The translations under genes and the position numbers were made by a program. 64,000 bases of DNA from Pseudomonadota bacterium (GTDB lineage: Bacteria > Pseudomonadota > Gammaproteobacteria > Steroidobacterales > Steroidobacteraceae): the NCBI GenBank assembly GCA_021785405.1, contig JAJYFF010000003.1, positions 43,434-107,433 on the forward strand, given 5' to 3'. The notes beneath the pieces were generated by a model. The model saw only the letters and a program-made list of their open reading frames with translations. It searched no databases and had not been told where the DNA came from. Positions within the stretch are counted from its first letter, which is position 1. Each line of letters opens with the position of its first letter. Below are positions 1-10,024 of this stretch, piece after piece.

Positions 1-60
1 CTCGGACACCGCGACGACGAACTCGATCGGCGGCGCGGCGGCGATCACGCGTCCCGGCAT
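1..60 (-). CDS. Possible N-terminus of a downstream gene (partial, runs off left edge)
   Basis: Reverse strand reads ATG at 58-60 (MPGRVIAAAPPIEFVVAVSE...), open to the window edge, with a short overlap with the end of the LysR CDS. Too short to identify. Confidence 0.25.
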   Translation of the reverse strand, partial: MPGRVIAAAPPIEFVVAVSE

Positions 61-935
61 TGCGCGACGATCCATTCGGTCAGCTCCCGCAGATCCGCCC
101 GATCGCCGTCCTCGGGCCGCTGCAGGATCACGTAGTTCTCGTTCGTCTCGAGCTCCGCATCGAACAGCTTGACGAGGCCTCCGGCCGAGAACCGGTCGGC
201 GCTGAGCCGCGCCGGCACGAGTCCGACCCCGATCCCCTGCTCGGCGGCGAGCACGACCGCCGACATCGTGTCGAGTCGGACCAGGCGATTCGGCTGGATC
301 GGCTCGATCCCGAGTCCGTGGGCCCACCGCTCCCAGGCTTCGCGCCGCTCCTCGTGGACGAGCAGGGTCTTGCCGTTCAAGTCCGCGTATCGGGTGATCG
401 GATTGTCGATCAGGAACGCCGGCGAACAGGCGACGATGAAGCTCTGCGCGAACAGTTCGTGCACGGTGAGCCCCTCCCACGGTCCGGCGCCGACGACGAT
501 CGACAGATCGGCCTCCGCCGGGTGGGTCCTCGCCGCCGACAGGCTCGTCTCGATGCGGATATCGGTGTGTTCGTGCGCCTGCGAGAACGACGCGAGCCGC
601 GGTAGCAGCATCTCGTTCGCGAAGAACGGCGGTACGTTCAGGCGGATGATGGTCCGTCCGTACCGCATCTGCAGCTGCTCGGTGACCGACTCCAGCTTCG
701 CGAAGATCTCGTTCAAGTGCTCGAGGTAATGCGCGCCGGCGTCGGTGAGATCGAGGGTGCGCACGCCGCGTGCGCCGCGCTCGAACAAGGTCACCCCGAG
801 TTGCTGCTCGAGGGCCTTGATCTGGTGGCTGACCGCGGACGGCGTCACGTACAGTTCCTCGGCCGCGGCCTTGAAGCTCTGGAGCTTCGCGGCGACCTGG
901 AAGGTCTTCAGGAATTTCAGCGACGGCAGGCGCAT
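45..935 (-). CDS. LysR-family transcriptional regulator (GcvA-like)
   Basis: MRLPSLKFLKTFQVAAKLQSFKAAAEELYVTPSAVSHQIKALEQQLGVTLFER is a LysR HTH. Start trimmed from the 396-aa ORF to the ATG at 935. Confidence 0.9.
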   Translation of the reverse strand: MRLPSLKFLKTFQVAAKLQSFKAAAEELYVTPSAVSHQIKALEQQLGVTLFERGARGVRTLDLTDAGAHYLEHLNEIFAKLESVTEQLQMRYGRTIIRLNVPPFFANEMLLPRLASFSQAHEHTDIRIETSLSAARTHPAEADLSIVVGAGPWEGLTVHELFAQSFIVACSPAFLIDNPITRYADLNGKTLLVHEERREAWERWAHGLGIEPIQPNRLVRLDTMSAVVLAAEQGIGVGLVPARLSADRFSAGGLVKLFDAELETNENYVILQRPEDGDRADLRELTEWIVAQCRDA

Positions 936-966
936 CGTCCGGTCCTTCGGCGCGCGGTCGCGCGCC

Positions 967-1467
967 TCAGCGCCGCCGCGTCTTGGCGGCCTGGCGCGGC
1001 CGGCGCGCGGGACGCTTGCGTGCGCGCGGCGGGGGCGGGGGCACGAGCATCGTGCCTCGGCAGCCTTCGGCTCCGCAACGACACGCGAAGATCTCGTCGA
1101 CGTTCGGCGCATCGTCCGGGTCGCGCTCGATCTGATAGTCGTAGCTGAGCTCCTCGCCCGCGGCGATCGTCCGGATCGCCTCGATGAAGATGCGGCCACG
1201 TTCGACGGAGCTCTCGCAGTTCGGCTCGCAGGCATGATTGATGTACCGCGCCTCGTTGCCGCCGACGCCGCCGTCGATCACCGTGCGCGAGTCGACCGTG
1301 AACAGGAACGTATGGTTGTCGTCGTCGGCCTTGTGCGCGTAGCGCGCGTCGGCCTCGGCGTGCGAGACGCGTTCGCCGATGTATTCCATGACCTTGGTGC
1401 CCTTGCGGATCCGGCGCAGCGCGAACACGCCGCGGCCGTGGATCGGCGAATCGCGCACGACGACCAT
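967..1467 (-). CDS. SET domain-containing protein (putative protein lysine methyltransferase)
   Basis: MVVVRDSPIHGRGVFALRRIRKGTKVMEYIGERV, YINHACEPNCESSV, GEELSYDYQ and post-SET CRCGAEGCRGTM. Start chosen at internal Met to avoid overlap with thyA. Confidence 0.9.
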   Translation of the reverse strand: MVVVRDSPIHGRGVFALRRIRKGTKVMEYIGERVSHAEADARYAHKADDDNHTFLFTVDSRTVIDGGVGGNEARYINHACEPNCESSVERGRIFIEAIRTIAAGEELSYDYQIERDPDDAPNVDEIFACRCGAEGCRGTMLVPPPPPRARKRPARRPRQAAKTRRR

Positions 1468-1481
1468 CGGGGCGCGCCGCG

Positions 1482-2276
1482 TCAAACGGCGATCGGCGCT
1501 GGGATCGCGGGGTGGCATTGGTAATCCGACACGGAAAAATCCTCGAACTCATAATCGAACAACGTCGCCGGCTTGCGGTTCAACCGCAGGCGCGGCAATG
1601 GATACGGCTCCCGGCGCAGCTGCTCCTCGACGCCGGCGACGTGGTTCAGGTAGACGTGGCAATCACCGCCGGTCCAGATGAACTCGCCGGGCTCGAAGCC
1701 GCACTGCGCCGCGACCATGTGCGTGAGCAACGCGTAGGACGCGATGTTGAAGGGCACGCCGAGGAACGCGTCGGCGCTGCGCTGATAGAGCTGGCACGAC
1801 AGCCGGCCGCGCGCGACGTGGAACTGGAACAACGCGTGGCACGGCGCGAGCGCCATCGCCTCGAGTTCGCCGACGTTCCAGGCGCTCACGAGGATGCGTC
1901 GCGAATCCGGATCGGTACGCAGCGTGTCCACGACCCGCGCGATCTGGTCGACGTGGCGGCCGTCCGCGGTCGGCCAGCTGCGCCACTGGCGTCCGTAGAC
2001 CGGCCCGAGGTTGCCTTGCGCGTCGGCCCATTCGTCCCAGATCGTGACGCCGTGATCGTGCAGGTATTGCACGTTCGTGTCGCCGCGCAGGAACCACAGC
2101 AGCTCGTGGATGATCGAGCGCAGGTGCAATCGCTTCGTGGTCACCAGCGGAAAGCCCGCGCCGAGATCGAACCGCATCTGATAACCGAACACGCTCAGCG
2201 TGCCGGTCCCCGTCCGGTCGGATTTACGGGCGCCCGTCTGCAGGATGTGGCGCAGGAAGTCGAGGTATTGCCGCAT
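1482..2276 (-). CDS. thyA: Thymidylate synthase
   Basis: [38 protein letters not shown] and [12 protein letters not shown] active site; 264 aa. Confidence 0.98.
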   Translation of the reverse strand: MRQYLDFLRHILQTGARKSDRTGTGTLSVFGYQMRFDLGAGFPLVTTKRLHLRSIIHELLWFLRGDTNVQYLHDHGVTIWDEWADAQGNLGPVYGRQWRSWPTADGRHVDQIARVVDTLRTDPDSRRILVSAWNVGELEAMALAPCHALFQFHVARGRLSCQLYQRSADAFLGVPFNIASYALLTHMVAAQCGFEPGEFIWTGGDCHVYLNHVAGVEEQLRREPYPLPRLRLNRKPATLFDYEFEDFSVSDYQCHPAIPAPIAV

Positions 2277-2289
2277 CGGCCGACGGCGG

Positions 2290-3147
2290 CTATCGGCCGT
2301 CGACCGGGACGAGATTGCCGCTCGGCGTGTTGCGCCGATACGCGTAGATCATCAACGCGGTACCGATCAAGAACATCGGGAACGTCAACACCATCCCCAT
2401 GGTGAGCCAGCCGCCGTACAGGTATCCGAGTTGCGGATCGGGCAGACGCACCCACTCGACCGAAAATCTGGCGATCCCGTAGACGATCAGGAACAGCGCG
2501 CTCGGCGCGAGCCGCGGGCGCGGTTTCTTCGTGTAATTCCACAGGATCAGGAACAACACGAGCCCTTCGAGCAGCGCCTCGTACAGTTGCGACGGATGGC
2601 GGCCGATCAATACGCCCTGCGCGTTCGGCACGCCGAAGGCCCAGGGCAGATTGGTCGGCTTGCCCCACAACTCGCCGTTGATGAAATTGCCGAGACGGCC
2701 GGCCATCAACCCGATCCCGGGGAGCGGCGCGAGGAAGTCGAACACGTCGATGGCGCGCTTCGCCTTCGCGCGAGCGAACAGGATCGCGGCGACCATCACG
2801 CCGGTGAGCCCGCCGTGGAACGACATGCCGCCGTCCCAGATGCGGAACACGTTGATCCAGTCCCGCGGCGTCGTGCCGCGTCCGTAGATCACTTCGTTCC
2901 CGTAGAAGATGCACCAGCCGAGACGGCCGCCGACGATCACGCCGATCGCGCAGTAGAAGATCAGATCGTCGATGTCGATCGCCTTCCAGGTCGAGCCCGG
3001 CCGGCTCGCACGATAGCGGGCGAGGCCCCACGCGGCGGCGAAGCCGACGAGGTACATGATGCCGTACCAATGCACCTGCAGCGGCCCGATGCCGTCGATG
3101 GGCCCGATCGAGAATGCGATCGGGTCGATGTGCGGGTAGATGATCAT
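2290..3147 (-). CDS. lgt: Prolipoprotein diacylglyceryl transferase
   Basis: [27 protein letters not shown]; multi-TM; adjacent to thyA as is common. Confidence 0.97.
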   Translation of the reverse strand: MIIYPHIDPIAFSIGPIDGIGPLQVHWYGIMYLVGFAAAWGLARYRASRPGSTWKAIDIDDLIFYCAIGVIVGGRLGWCIFYGNEVIYGRGTTPRDWINVFRIWDGGMSFHGGLTGVMVAAILFARAKAKRAIDVFDFLAPLPGIGLMAGRLGNFINGELWGKPTNLPWAFGVPNAQGVLIGRHPSQLYEALLEGLVLFLILWNYTKKPRPRLAPSALFLIVYGIARFSVEWVRLPDPQLGYLYGGWLTMGMVLTFPMFLIGTALMIYAYRRNTPSGNLVPVDGR

Positions 3148-3193
3148 GGGGCCGCAGTGTACCCCAGGGCGAGTGCTCCGGAGAACCGGTGCT

Positions 3194-4405
3194 TCAGTCG
3201 AACGGCGCGTCGACCCGGCAGAAGAACGCCTTCAGATAGCGGGTCTCCGGGATCGCCGGATGCACCGGGTGATCGGGCCCCTGCCCGCCCGACTCGAGCA
3301 CTTGCAGGCGCCGACCGCTTCCCCGGGCCGCCTTCGCGATCGCCTCCTGCAGGTCGCCGGCGCCGAGGTGATGCGAGCAGGAGCACGACACCAGCACGCC
3401 GTCGGGCGCGAGCACGCCGATCGCGGCCTGGTTCAGCCGGCGGTAGGCGGCTTGGGCCTTCGGGAGATCCTTCTTGCGCTTCGCGAACGCCGGCGGATCG
3501 ACGATGACCACGTCGAAGCGCTCGCGATCGGCGGCGAGCGCCGCGAGCACGTCGAACGCGTCGCCTTTGAGCGTGCGCACCCGATGGCCGTTGCGTTCGG
3601 CGTTCTCTGCGGCGAACCGCAACGCGTCCGCCGATGCGTCGACGCACAGCACGTCCGCGGCGCCGGCGCGCGCGGCCCTCACGCCCCAGGCGCCGACGTA
3701 GCTGAACACGTCGAGGACCCGCGCGCCCGGGCGCACGTACTTGGCGAGCGCGGCGCGATTCGCCGCCTGATCGTAGAACCAGCCCGTCTTCTGCCCCTCG
3801 CGCACGGGCGTCCGGAACTCGAGCCCCGCCTCGATCACGCGCGCGACCTCCGGGAACGCCGTGCCGGCCGACTCGACGTAGAGCGGCAAGCCCTCGAGTT
3901 CTCGCGTCGCGCCGTCGTTCTTGTAGAGCACCGTCTCGATGCCGACCGCCGCGAACAACGCCGCTTGCAGCGCCGGACGCAGCCGCTCCATCCCCGCGGT
4001 GCCGATCTGCACGACGCAGGCGGCACCGAATCGGTCGATCACGACGCCGGGCAGGCCGTCGGCTTCGCCGTGCACCCATCGATAATACGGGCCGTCGTAC
4101 AGGCGCTCGCGCAGCGCGAGCGCACGGCGCAGCCGCTGCGCGAACCAGGCTTCGTCCGGCACGGTCACGGTCTCGAGGAGCCGCGCGCAGATCAGCGAGC
4201 GCGGATTCACGTAGGCGAGCCCGAGGGGCCGATCGTTGTGCGCGAGCACGCGCGCGAGATCGCCGGGTGCGAATCGCGACAGCGGCGTCTGCCCGGTGTC
4301 GACTTCGTTGCTGAACACCCACAGGTGGCCGGCGTGCAGGCGTCGATCCTCGCCGCGCTTCAGGCGCAAGACGGGCAGTGGGGCGGCGCGTTCGGTCGTG
4401 GGCAT
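3194..4405 (-). CDS. rlmI: Class I SAM-dependent rRNA methyltransferase, RlmI-like (PUA + methyltransferase)
   Basis: LRLKRGEDRRLHAGHLWVFSNEV, GWFYDQAANR, VLDVFSYVGAWGVRAA, DVVIVDPPAFAKRKKD. ATG at 4405. Confidence 0.9.
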   Translation of the reverse strand: MPTTERAAPLPVLRLKRGEDRRLHAGHLWVFSNEVDTGQTPLSRFAPGDLARVLAHNDRPLGLAYVNPRSLICARLLETVTVPDEAWFAQRLRRALALRERLYDGPYYRWVHGEADGLPGVVIDRFGAACVVQIGTAGMERLRPALQAALFAAVGIETVLYKNDGATRELEGLPLYVESAGTAFPEVARVIEAGLEFRTPVREGQKTGWFYDQAANRAALAKYVRPGARVLDVFSYVGAWGVRAARAGAADVLCVDASADALRFAAENAERNGHRVRTLKGDAFDVLAALAADRERFDVVIVDPPAFAKRKKDLPKAQAAYRRLNQAAIGVLAPDGVLVSCSCSHHLGAGDLQEAIAKAARGSGRRLQVLESGGQGPDHPVHPAIPETRYLKAFFCRVDAPFD

Positions 4406-4459
4406 CGAGGGCGATTCGGCTATAGTGGGAGGGCATTCTAACCGACACGGACCCGCGCG

Positions 4460-6595
4460 ATGCGCCGCAACCGGCTGCAGACGGAGACGAGCCCTTATCT
4501 GCTGCAGCATGCCGGCCATCCGGTCGACTGGTTCCCATGGGGCGACGAGGCGTTCGCGAAGGCGCTCGCCGAGGACAAGCCGGTGCTCCTGTCGGTCGGG
4601 TATTCGGCCTGCCATTGGTGTCACGTGATGGCGCACGAGTCGTTCGCGGATCCCGCGGTCGCCGCGGTGATGAACGCGCGATTCGTCAACGTGAAGGTGG
4701 ACCGGGAGGAACGCCCGGACGTCGACCGCGCGTATCAACTCGCGCTGCAACTGCTCACGCGCAGCCCCGGCGGGTGGCCGCTGACGATGTTCCTCGCGCC
4801 CGAGGATCGGCGGCCGTTCTTCGGCGGCACGTATTTCCCGCGCGAGCCCGGCCGGGGCGCGCCGGGCATTCTCGACCTGCTGGATCGCGTCGCCGATTAC
4901 TTCGCGATGAACCGCGCCCAGATCCGCGCGCAGCGCGACGTCCTCGACGCGGCGATCGCCGCGGTGCAGCCCGCGGGCGGACCGCCGGACGCGGACCTCG
5001 ACGCCGCACCGATCGACGCCGCGCGGGCGGCGCTCGCCGAGGCGTTCGATCCCGACTACGGCGGATTCGGCACGGCGCCCAAGTTCCCGCACCCGGCGAT
5101 GATCGAACGCGCGCTGCGGCACTGGCGGGCGACCTCGCCGTCGGACGCGCCGGACCTGCACGCGCTGTTCATGGCGGCGCTCAGCCTGACGCGCATCGCC
5201 GAAGGTGGCATTCGCGATGCGATCGGTGGCGGTTTCCACCGGTATTCGGTGGACCGCGCGTGGCGGATCCCGCACTTCGAGAAGATGCTCTACGACAATG
5301 CCGCCTTGCTCGCGCTGTACGCCCAGGCCTACGCCGCGACCGGCGAGACGCTGTACGCGCAGGTCGCCGCGGAGACGGCCGAATGGGCGCTGCGCGAGAT
5401 GCGCGCGCCCGGCGGCGGGTTCTACTCGAGCCTCGACGCGGATTCGGACGGCCGCGAGGGCGCGTACTACCTGTGGGATCGCGAGGAGGTCGCCGCCGCG
5501 CTCGAGCCCGCGGACTATGCGGTGTTCGCCGCGCGCTTCGGGCTGGACCACGAGCCGAACGTCGATGGCCGCTGGCATCTGGTGGCGTCCGAGTCCGTGC
5601 CGCGGATCGCGGAGCGGCTCGGTCGCGGCGAGACCGAGGTCGAGGCGGCGCTCGCCCGAGCGTGCCGGGTACTCGCGGCGCAGCGGACCCGTCGCGCACG
5701 ACCCGCACGCGACGAGAAGGTCCTGACCGCGTGGAACGCGCTGATGATCAAGGGTCTCGCGCTCGCCGCGCGCACCCTCGGTCGCCCGGATCTCGCGCAA
5801 GCGGCGACGGCAGCCGCGGATTTCCTCGAGGATCGCCTGTGGGTCGACGGACGCCTCCACGCGGTCCACGCCGGCGGTCGCACGCGGTTTGCCGCGACGC
5901 TCGACGACCACGCGTTCCTCGCCGATGCACTGTTCGAGCTGCTGCAGACCCGCTGGCGCACTCGTGACTACGATCGCCTGATCGGGCTCGCCGAGATCCT
6001 GCTCGAGCGCTTCGAGGACGCGTCGAACGGCGGATTCTTCTTCACCGCGGCCGGCGAGGAAGCGCCGCTCGGCCGGCTGAAGTCGTTCGGCGACGATGCG
6101 ACCCCGGCCGGCAACGCGATCGCCGCCGAGACCCTGCTGCGAATCGGCTACCTGGCCGGCGAGCCCCGCTACCTGCGCGCCGCGCACCGCGCGCTCGCCG
6201 CGGCGATGCCGTCGATGCGGGCGCAGCCCGCGGCGCACATGGGCCTGGTGAACGCGCTGCAATGTGAGCGGCGCGTGCCGACGACCGTGGTGATTCGCGG
6301 CTCCGACGAGGAGGCCGAGCGCTGGGCGCGCGAGCTGCACCGGGGGTACGCGCCCGAGCGCAGCGTGTTCCGGATTCCGACGGAGGAGCCCGCGCTGCCC
6401 GCGGCGCTCGCTGACAAACGGGCCGACCGCGCGACGCTCGCCTATCGCTGCGTCGGCACCACCTGCTTCGCGCCGGTTCGCGACTTCGGCGCGCTGTTGA
6501 CCGCGCTCGGCGTCCAGAACGCGCCCGCCGATCCGGGGAACTCGACCGGGCTCGCGAAGCCGTCGGCCGACACGGACGAGACACCGAAGAAATAA
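4460..6595 (+). CDS. Thioredoxin domain-containing protein, DUF255/YyaL family
   Basis: [58 protein letters not shown]. Confidence 0.95.
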   Translation: MRRNRLQTETSPYLLQHAGHPVDWFPWGDEAFAKALAEDKPVLLSVGYSACHWCHVMAHESFADPAVAAVMNARFVNVKVDREERPDVDRAYQLALQLLTRSPGGWPLTMFLAPEDRRPFFGGTYFPREPGRGAPGILDLLDRVADYFAMNRAQIRAQRDVLDAAIAAVQPAGGPPDADLDAAPIDAARAALAEAFDPDYGGFGTAPKFPHPAMIERALRHWRATSPSDAPDLHALFMAALSLTRIAEGGIRDAIGGGFHRYSVDRAWRIPHFEKMLYDNAALLALYAQAYAATGETLYAQVAAETAEWALREMRAPGGGFYSSLDADSDGREGAYYLWDREEVAAALEPADYAVFAARFGLDHEPNVDGRWHLVASESVPRIAERLGRGETEVEAALARACRVLAAQRTRRARPARDEKVLTAWNALMIKGLALAARTLGRPDLAQAATAAADFLEDRLWVDGRLHAVHAGGRTRFAATLDDHAFLADALFELLQTRWRTRDYDRLIGLAEILLERFEDASNGGFFFTAAGEEAPLGRLKSFGDDATPAGNAIAAETLLRIGYLAGEPRYLRAAHRALAAAMPSMRAQPAAHMGLVNALQCERRVPTTVVIRGSDEEAERWARELHRGYAPERSVFRIPTEEPALPAALADKRADRATLAYRCVGTTCFAPVRDFGALLTALGVQNAPADPGNSTGLAKPSADTDETPKK

Positions 6596-7368
6596 TCGTC
6601 GATCACGACCCCGGGGAGGCGCATCCTCGTCCGGTTGCCCGCCCACCGGCGATACCGCCACTGCGGATCGGTCGTGTCGCGCCACCAAACGCGGTAGCCG
6701 ACGGCCGACGGCACGGCCGACCATTGCACGACCGCATCCGGCGTCACCGCGCCCGAGATCCGCACCACGGTCGGCGGCGGTGGCGCCCACGCGAGGCTCG
6801 CGAGCGTGATCGCATTGAGGCGCGTGACCTGCGCGAGGTACGCAAAGTCGACGCCGGCGAGCACGTCGCCGTAGGCGATGCCGTTCGCGACCCGCACGTC
6901 CTGATGCTGGCGATGATAGTTCTCGGCGGCTTCGGTGAAGCGTACCGCCGGGAAGCCCGCCGCGAGCATCGGCATCTGATCGCCGCCGCGGTCGAACCGG
7001 TCCGTCCGGTCAATCATCCGGACGTGGAAGTTCCACAGCACCCGCGGCGCGAGCCGGGCGATGTAGCGGGCGAGATTGCGCGCGGGGCTGTCCACCTCGC
7101 CGCCGTTGTAGCGGATCTCGCGGAGGCCGCGCGCGAGCGCGGTCGCCGCGAGGAGCTTGCCGCCGTACAGACCCTGTTCTTCGCCGGACAGCACGGCGTA
7201 GACGATCGTCGCGGGAAAGCGGTAGCACGACAACACGCGGGCGGCTTCGAGCACCGCGGCGACACCCGAGCCGTCGTCGTCCGCGCCCGGCGCCGGCAGT
7301 GCGGCGAGCGTCACGAGGCTCGCGACCGTGACCAGGAAGAACCTTCGGACGAGCGCAGGGGTAGGCAT
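6442..7368 (-). CDS. M28-family peptidase-like protein with C-terminal Fn3-like domain; lacks expected catalytic segments (probably degenerate)
   Basis: [47 protein letters not shown]...[16 protein letters not shown]...[15 protein letters not shown]...; signal peptide runs directly into the middle of an M28 domain. Confidence 0.75.
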   Translation of the reverse strand: MPTPALVRRFFLVTVASLVTLAALPAPGADDDGSGVAAVLEAARVLSCYRFPATIVYAVLSGEEQGLYGGKLLAATALARGLREIRYNGGEVDSPARNLARYIARLAPRVLWNFHVRMIDRTDRFDRGGDQMPMLAAGFPAVRFTEAAENYHRQHQDVRVANGIAYGDVLAGVDFAYLAQVTRLNAITLASLAWAPPPPTVVRISGAVTPDAVVQWSAVPSAVGYRVWWRDTTDPQWRYRRWAGNRTRMRLPGVVIDDYFFGVSSVSADGFASPVEFPGSAGAFWTPSAVNSAPKSRTGAKQVVPTQR

Positions 7369-7391
7369 CGGAGCCGCCTCCTCGAGTTCGT

Positions 7392-7844
7392 CTAGGCCAG
7401 CGGCATCGAACCGCGCTGCAGCTGCGCGTGGAGGCGCCGCCGAATCTCGCCGTGTGCCGCCTCGCTGAACGCCGGTGCGGCAGTCCAGTCGAGCGCCCAG
7501 GGCTGCAGCTCGCGCGTGCCCGCCGGTTCGTCGCCGAGTCGCGGAAACAGGTGCGCGTGCAGCGCGGGTTCGGCATTCCCGAACATCGCATAATTGACGC
7601 GGATCGCGCCGGTCGCCGCGATCAACGCGTCCCCGAGCGTCGCCATGTCGTCGAGGAACGTCGCGCGCGCGTCGCGCGCGAGCGCGTTCAAGTGTGGCAC
7701 GACCGGATCCGGCAACAGCAGGCAATAGCCGGCGAACACCTGCCGCTCGCCGAGCACCGCCCAGCCTGAGCGCAGCCGGGCGACGACCGCCGGATGATCC
7801 GCCGTACGGCATCGGTCGACGAGGCGGTGGATCGCGGTCGTCAC
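7392..7844 (-). CDS. HIT-like (histidine triad) family protein
   Basis: VTTAIHRLVDRCRTADHPAVV...GERQVFAGYCLLLPDPVVPHLNAL...NAEPALHAHLFPR; GTG start with GTGA overlap of the upstream stop codon. Confidence 0.8.
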   Translation of the reverse strand: MTTAIHRLVDRCRTADHPAVVARLRSGWAVLGERQVFAGYCLLLPDPVVPHLNALARDARATFLDDMATLGDALIAATGAIRVNYAMFGNAEPALHAHLFPRLGDEPAGTRELQPWALDWTAAPAFSEAAHGEIRRRLHAQLQRGSMPLA

Positions 7845-9022
7845 GACGGGTCCTCTCCGACGAGAATTCGTCCCCGATCGACGACCAGCACGGTCGCTTT
7901 CGGGAAGAAATTGAATTCCGAAGCCGACGCCCAGGTATATGCGCCCATCGAGCGTCCGACGACCCGATCGCCGATCGCGAGCACGGGCAGCGCGATGTCT
8001 TCCTCGATCACGTCGATGCTGTCGCAGGTCGGCCCCGCGAGCACCGACGGCAGCCGCTCGCCGCCGCCGTTCAACGCCTCGATCGGATAGCTCGCGTGAT
8101 CGTACAACCGGCCGCTGTACGAACCATACAGGCCGTCGTCGAGGTAGTACCACCAGCGGTCGCCGCGCCGCGCGCGCCCCATCACGGTCGAGACCCCGAC
8201 CGCGGCCGGCGCGACGATGGTCCGGCCGGGCTCCGCGATCGCCCGCACCCCGGGCGGCAGCGCGGCGAGCGCCGCGCGGATCGGCGCGCAGAACGGCTCG
8301 ATCGGCAGCATCGGCTCGCAATAATCCGCGGGAAACCCGCCGCCGATGTCGAGGATCTCGAGAGCGGTGCCGCGCGCCGCCGTGCGCGCGATCAAGCCGG
8401 CGCAGGCCTCGATCGCCTCGACGTGCATCGCCGGATCCGGCGCCTGCGAACCGACGTGGAACGACAGCCCGCGGATGCGCACGTCGAGCGACTCGGCGAG
8501 CCCGATCAACTCCTCGACCTCGGCGGGATCGCAGCCGAACTTGCGCGAGAGGTCGCAGACCGCGCCGGGGTTGCGGAACGCGACCCGGATCAGCAGGCCG
8601 GCCTGCCGCCGGTATTTCGCGAACTTGCGCACCTCGTCCGGATTGTCGACGACGAACGTGTCGATCCCGGCCGCGAGCGCGGTGCGGATGTCGGCGTCGC
8701 GCTTGATCGGGTGCGTATGGATGCAGCGCTCGGGGGCGACCTGCGCGCGGCGCACCAGTTCGACTTCGCCGTTGGTCGCGAGGTCGAACGACGCGCCTTC
8801 GTCCCGCAGGACCTCGACGACCGCGCGGTGCGGCAGCGGCTTCAGCGCGAAGTGCAGCCGCACCTCGGGCAGCGCGTCCGCGAGGCGTCGATAGCGATCG
8901 CGCAAGCGCTCGGCATCGACGACCAGCAGCGGCGAGCCGTACAGATCCGCGAGCCGATGGATCGCCTCCGCCGCGAACGGATCCCAGGACGGGTCCAATA
9001 CCATCGGTGGATTCCTCTGCAT
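7841..9022 (-). CDS. Type III PLP-dependent decarboxylase (ornithine/diaminopimelate decarboxylase-like)
   Basis: LHFALKPLPHRAVVEVLRDEGASFDLATNGEVELV, GLSFHVGSQAPDP, LDIGGGFPADY, GPTCDSIDVIEEDIALP. Confidence 0.92.
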   Translation of the reverse strand: MQRNPPMVLDPSWDPFAAEAIHRLADLYGSPLLVVDAERLRDRYRRLADALPEVRLHFALKPLPHRAVVEVLRDEGASFDLATNGEVELVRRAQVAPERCIHTHPIKRDADIRTALAAGIDTFVVDNPDEVRKFAKYRRQAGLLIRVAFRNPGAVCDLSRKFGCDPAEVEELIGLAESLDVRIRGLSFHVGSQAPDPAMHVEAIEACAGLIARTAARGTALEILDIGGGFPADYCEPMLPIEPFCAPIRAALAALPPGVRAIAEPGRTIVAPAAVGVSTVMGRARRGDRWWYYLDDGLYGSYSGRLYDHASYPIEALNGGGERLPSVLAGPTCDSIDVIEEDIALPVLAIGDRVVGRSMGAYTWASASEFNFFPKATVLVVDRGRILVGEDPS

Positions 9023-10014
9023 CAGTCGGCTCCGGGTTCGATTGCGCGACCGCCGAGTCCGCAGGCGCGCCGCAAACGGTCGTTGACCGCGCTCCAGGAT
9101 TCCTCCCGAGGCGGCGTCTCGACCAGGATCCGCGCGCAGCCGGCATGATCGAGCGTGCGCAAGCGGTCGTAGAGATCGTGGGCATAGACCCGTGCGTCGG
9201 CGGCGGCCTCGAGCCAGACGACGCCCGGGTGGCGGTCCGGCGGCGCGGGGGCGCGCGCCAGCACGCCGACGCGCTCGCCGTGCGTCGCGATCGCTGCGAT
9301 GCGCGCCGTCAGCCGCGAAGCCGGCACGAGTTCGAGCGGCGTGCGCGGTGCGTAGTGCAGACTGCGATCACCCGGCGCGCGCGGCGCCTCCCCGCTCTCG
9401 ACGAGTTCGCCCGCGACCGCCTCGATCTGCGATCGGGTGATGTGTCCGGGCCGCAGCAGCCGCACCGCATGGTCGAGACACGCGACGATCGTCGATTCGA
9501 GGCCGATTTGCGACTCCCCGCCGTCGAGCACGATCGGGACCGCGTCGCCGAACTCCTCGCGCACGTGCGCCGCGCGGGTCGGGCTCAAGTGCCCGTAACG
9601 GTTCGCCGACGGCGCCGCGACGCCGCCGCCGAACGCCCGCAGCAAGCGCTGCGCGACCGGATGCGACGGCACGCGGATCCCGACGCTGTCCTGGCCGCCG
9701 GTGACGACCTCGTCGACCTCGTCCGACTTCGGCAGGATCAAGGTGAGCGGTCCGGGCCAGAACCGCGCCGCGAGCGCTCGCGCCGGCGCCGGCACCTCGC
9801 GTGCCCACCGCGACAGGCGCCGCGGGTCGTCGATGTGCACGATCACCGGATGATCGGTCGGACGACCTTTCAAGGAGAAGATCCGCGCAACCGCGGCACG
9901 ATCCGCGGCGTTCGCGCCGAGCCCGTACACGGTCTCGGTCGGGAACGCGACGAGACCGCCGGCGCGCAGCGTCGCGACGGCCGCGTCGATGTCCTCGGAC
10001 GTCGCCGGGTTCAT
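9022..10014 (-). CDS. L-threonylcarbamoyladenylate synthase (Sua5/YrdC family)
   Basis: ALRAGGLVAFPTETVYGLGANA, KGRPTDHPVIVHI, SANRYGHLSPT, RSLHYAPRTPLEL (Sua5 C-terminal domain). Confidence 0.95.
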   Translation of the reverse strand: MNPATSEDIDAAVATLRAGGLVAFPTETVYGLGANAADRAAVARIFSLKGRPTDHPVIVHIDDPRRLSRWAREVPAPARALAARFWPGPLTLILPKSDEVDEVVTGGQDSVGIRVPSHPVAQRLLRAFGGGVAAPSANRYGHLSPTRAAHVREEFGDAVPIVLDGGESQIGLESTIVACLDHAVRLLRPGHITRSQIEAVAGELVESGEAPRAPGDRSLHYAPRTPLELVPASRLTARIAAIATHGERVGVLARAPAPPDRHPGVVWLEAAADARVYAHDLYDRLRTLDHAGCARILVETPPREESWSAVNDRLRRACGLGGRAIEPGAD

Positions 10015-10024
10015 CGCGCGCGGC

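Noticed and set aside
4406-6790. N-terminal ~800 aa of the 1198-aa - strand ORF upstream of rlmI
   Set aside because: Antisense to the DUF255 thioredoxin gene; low-complexity Arg-rich text. The real rlmI-like start is the ATG at 4405.
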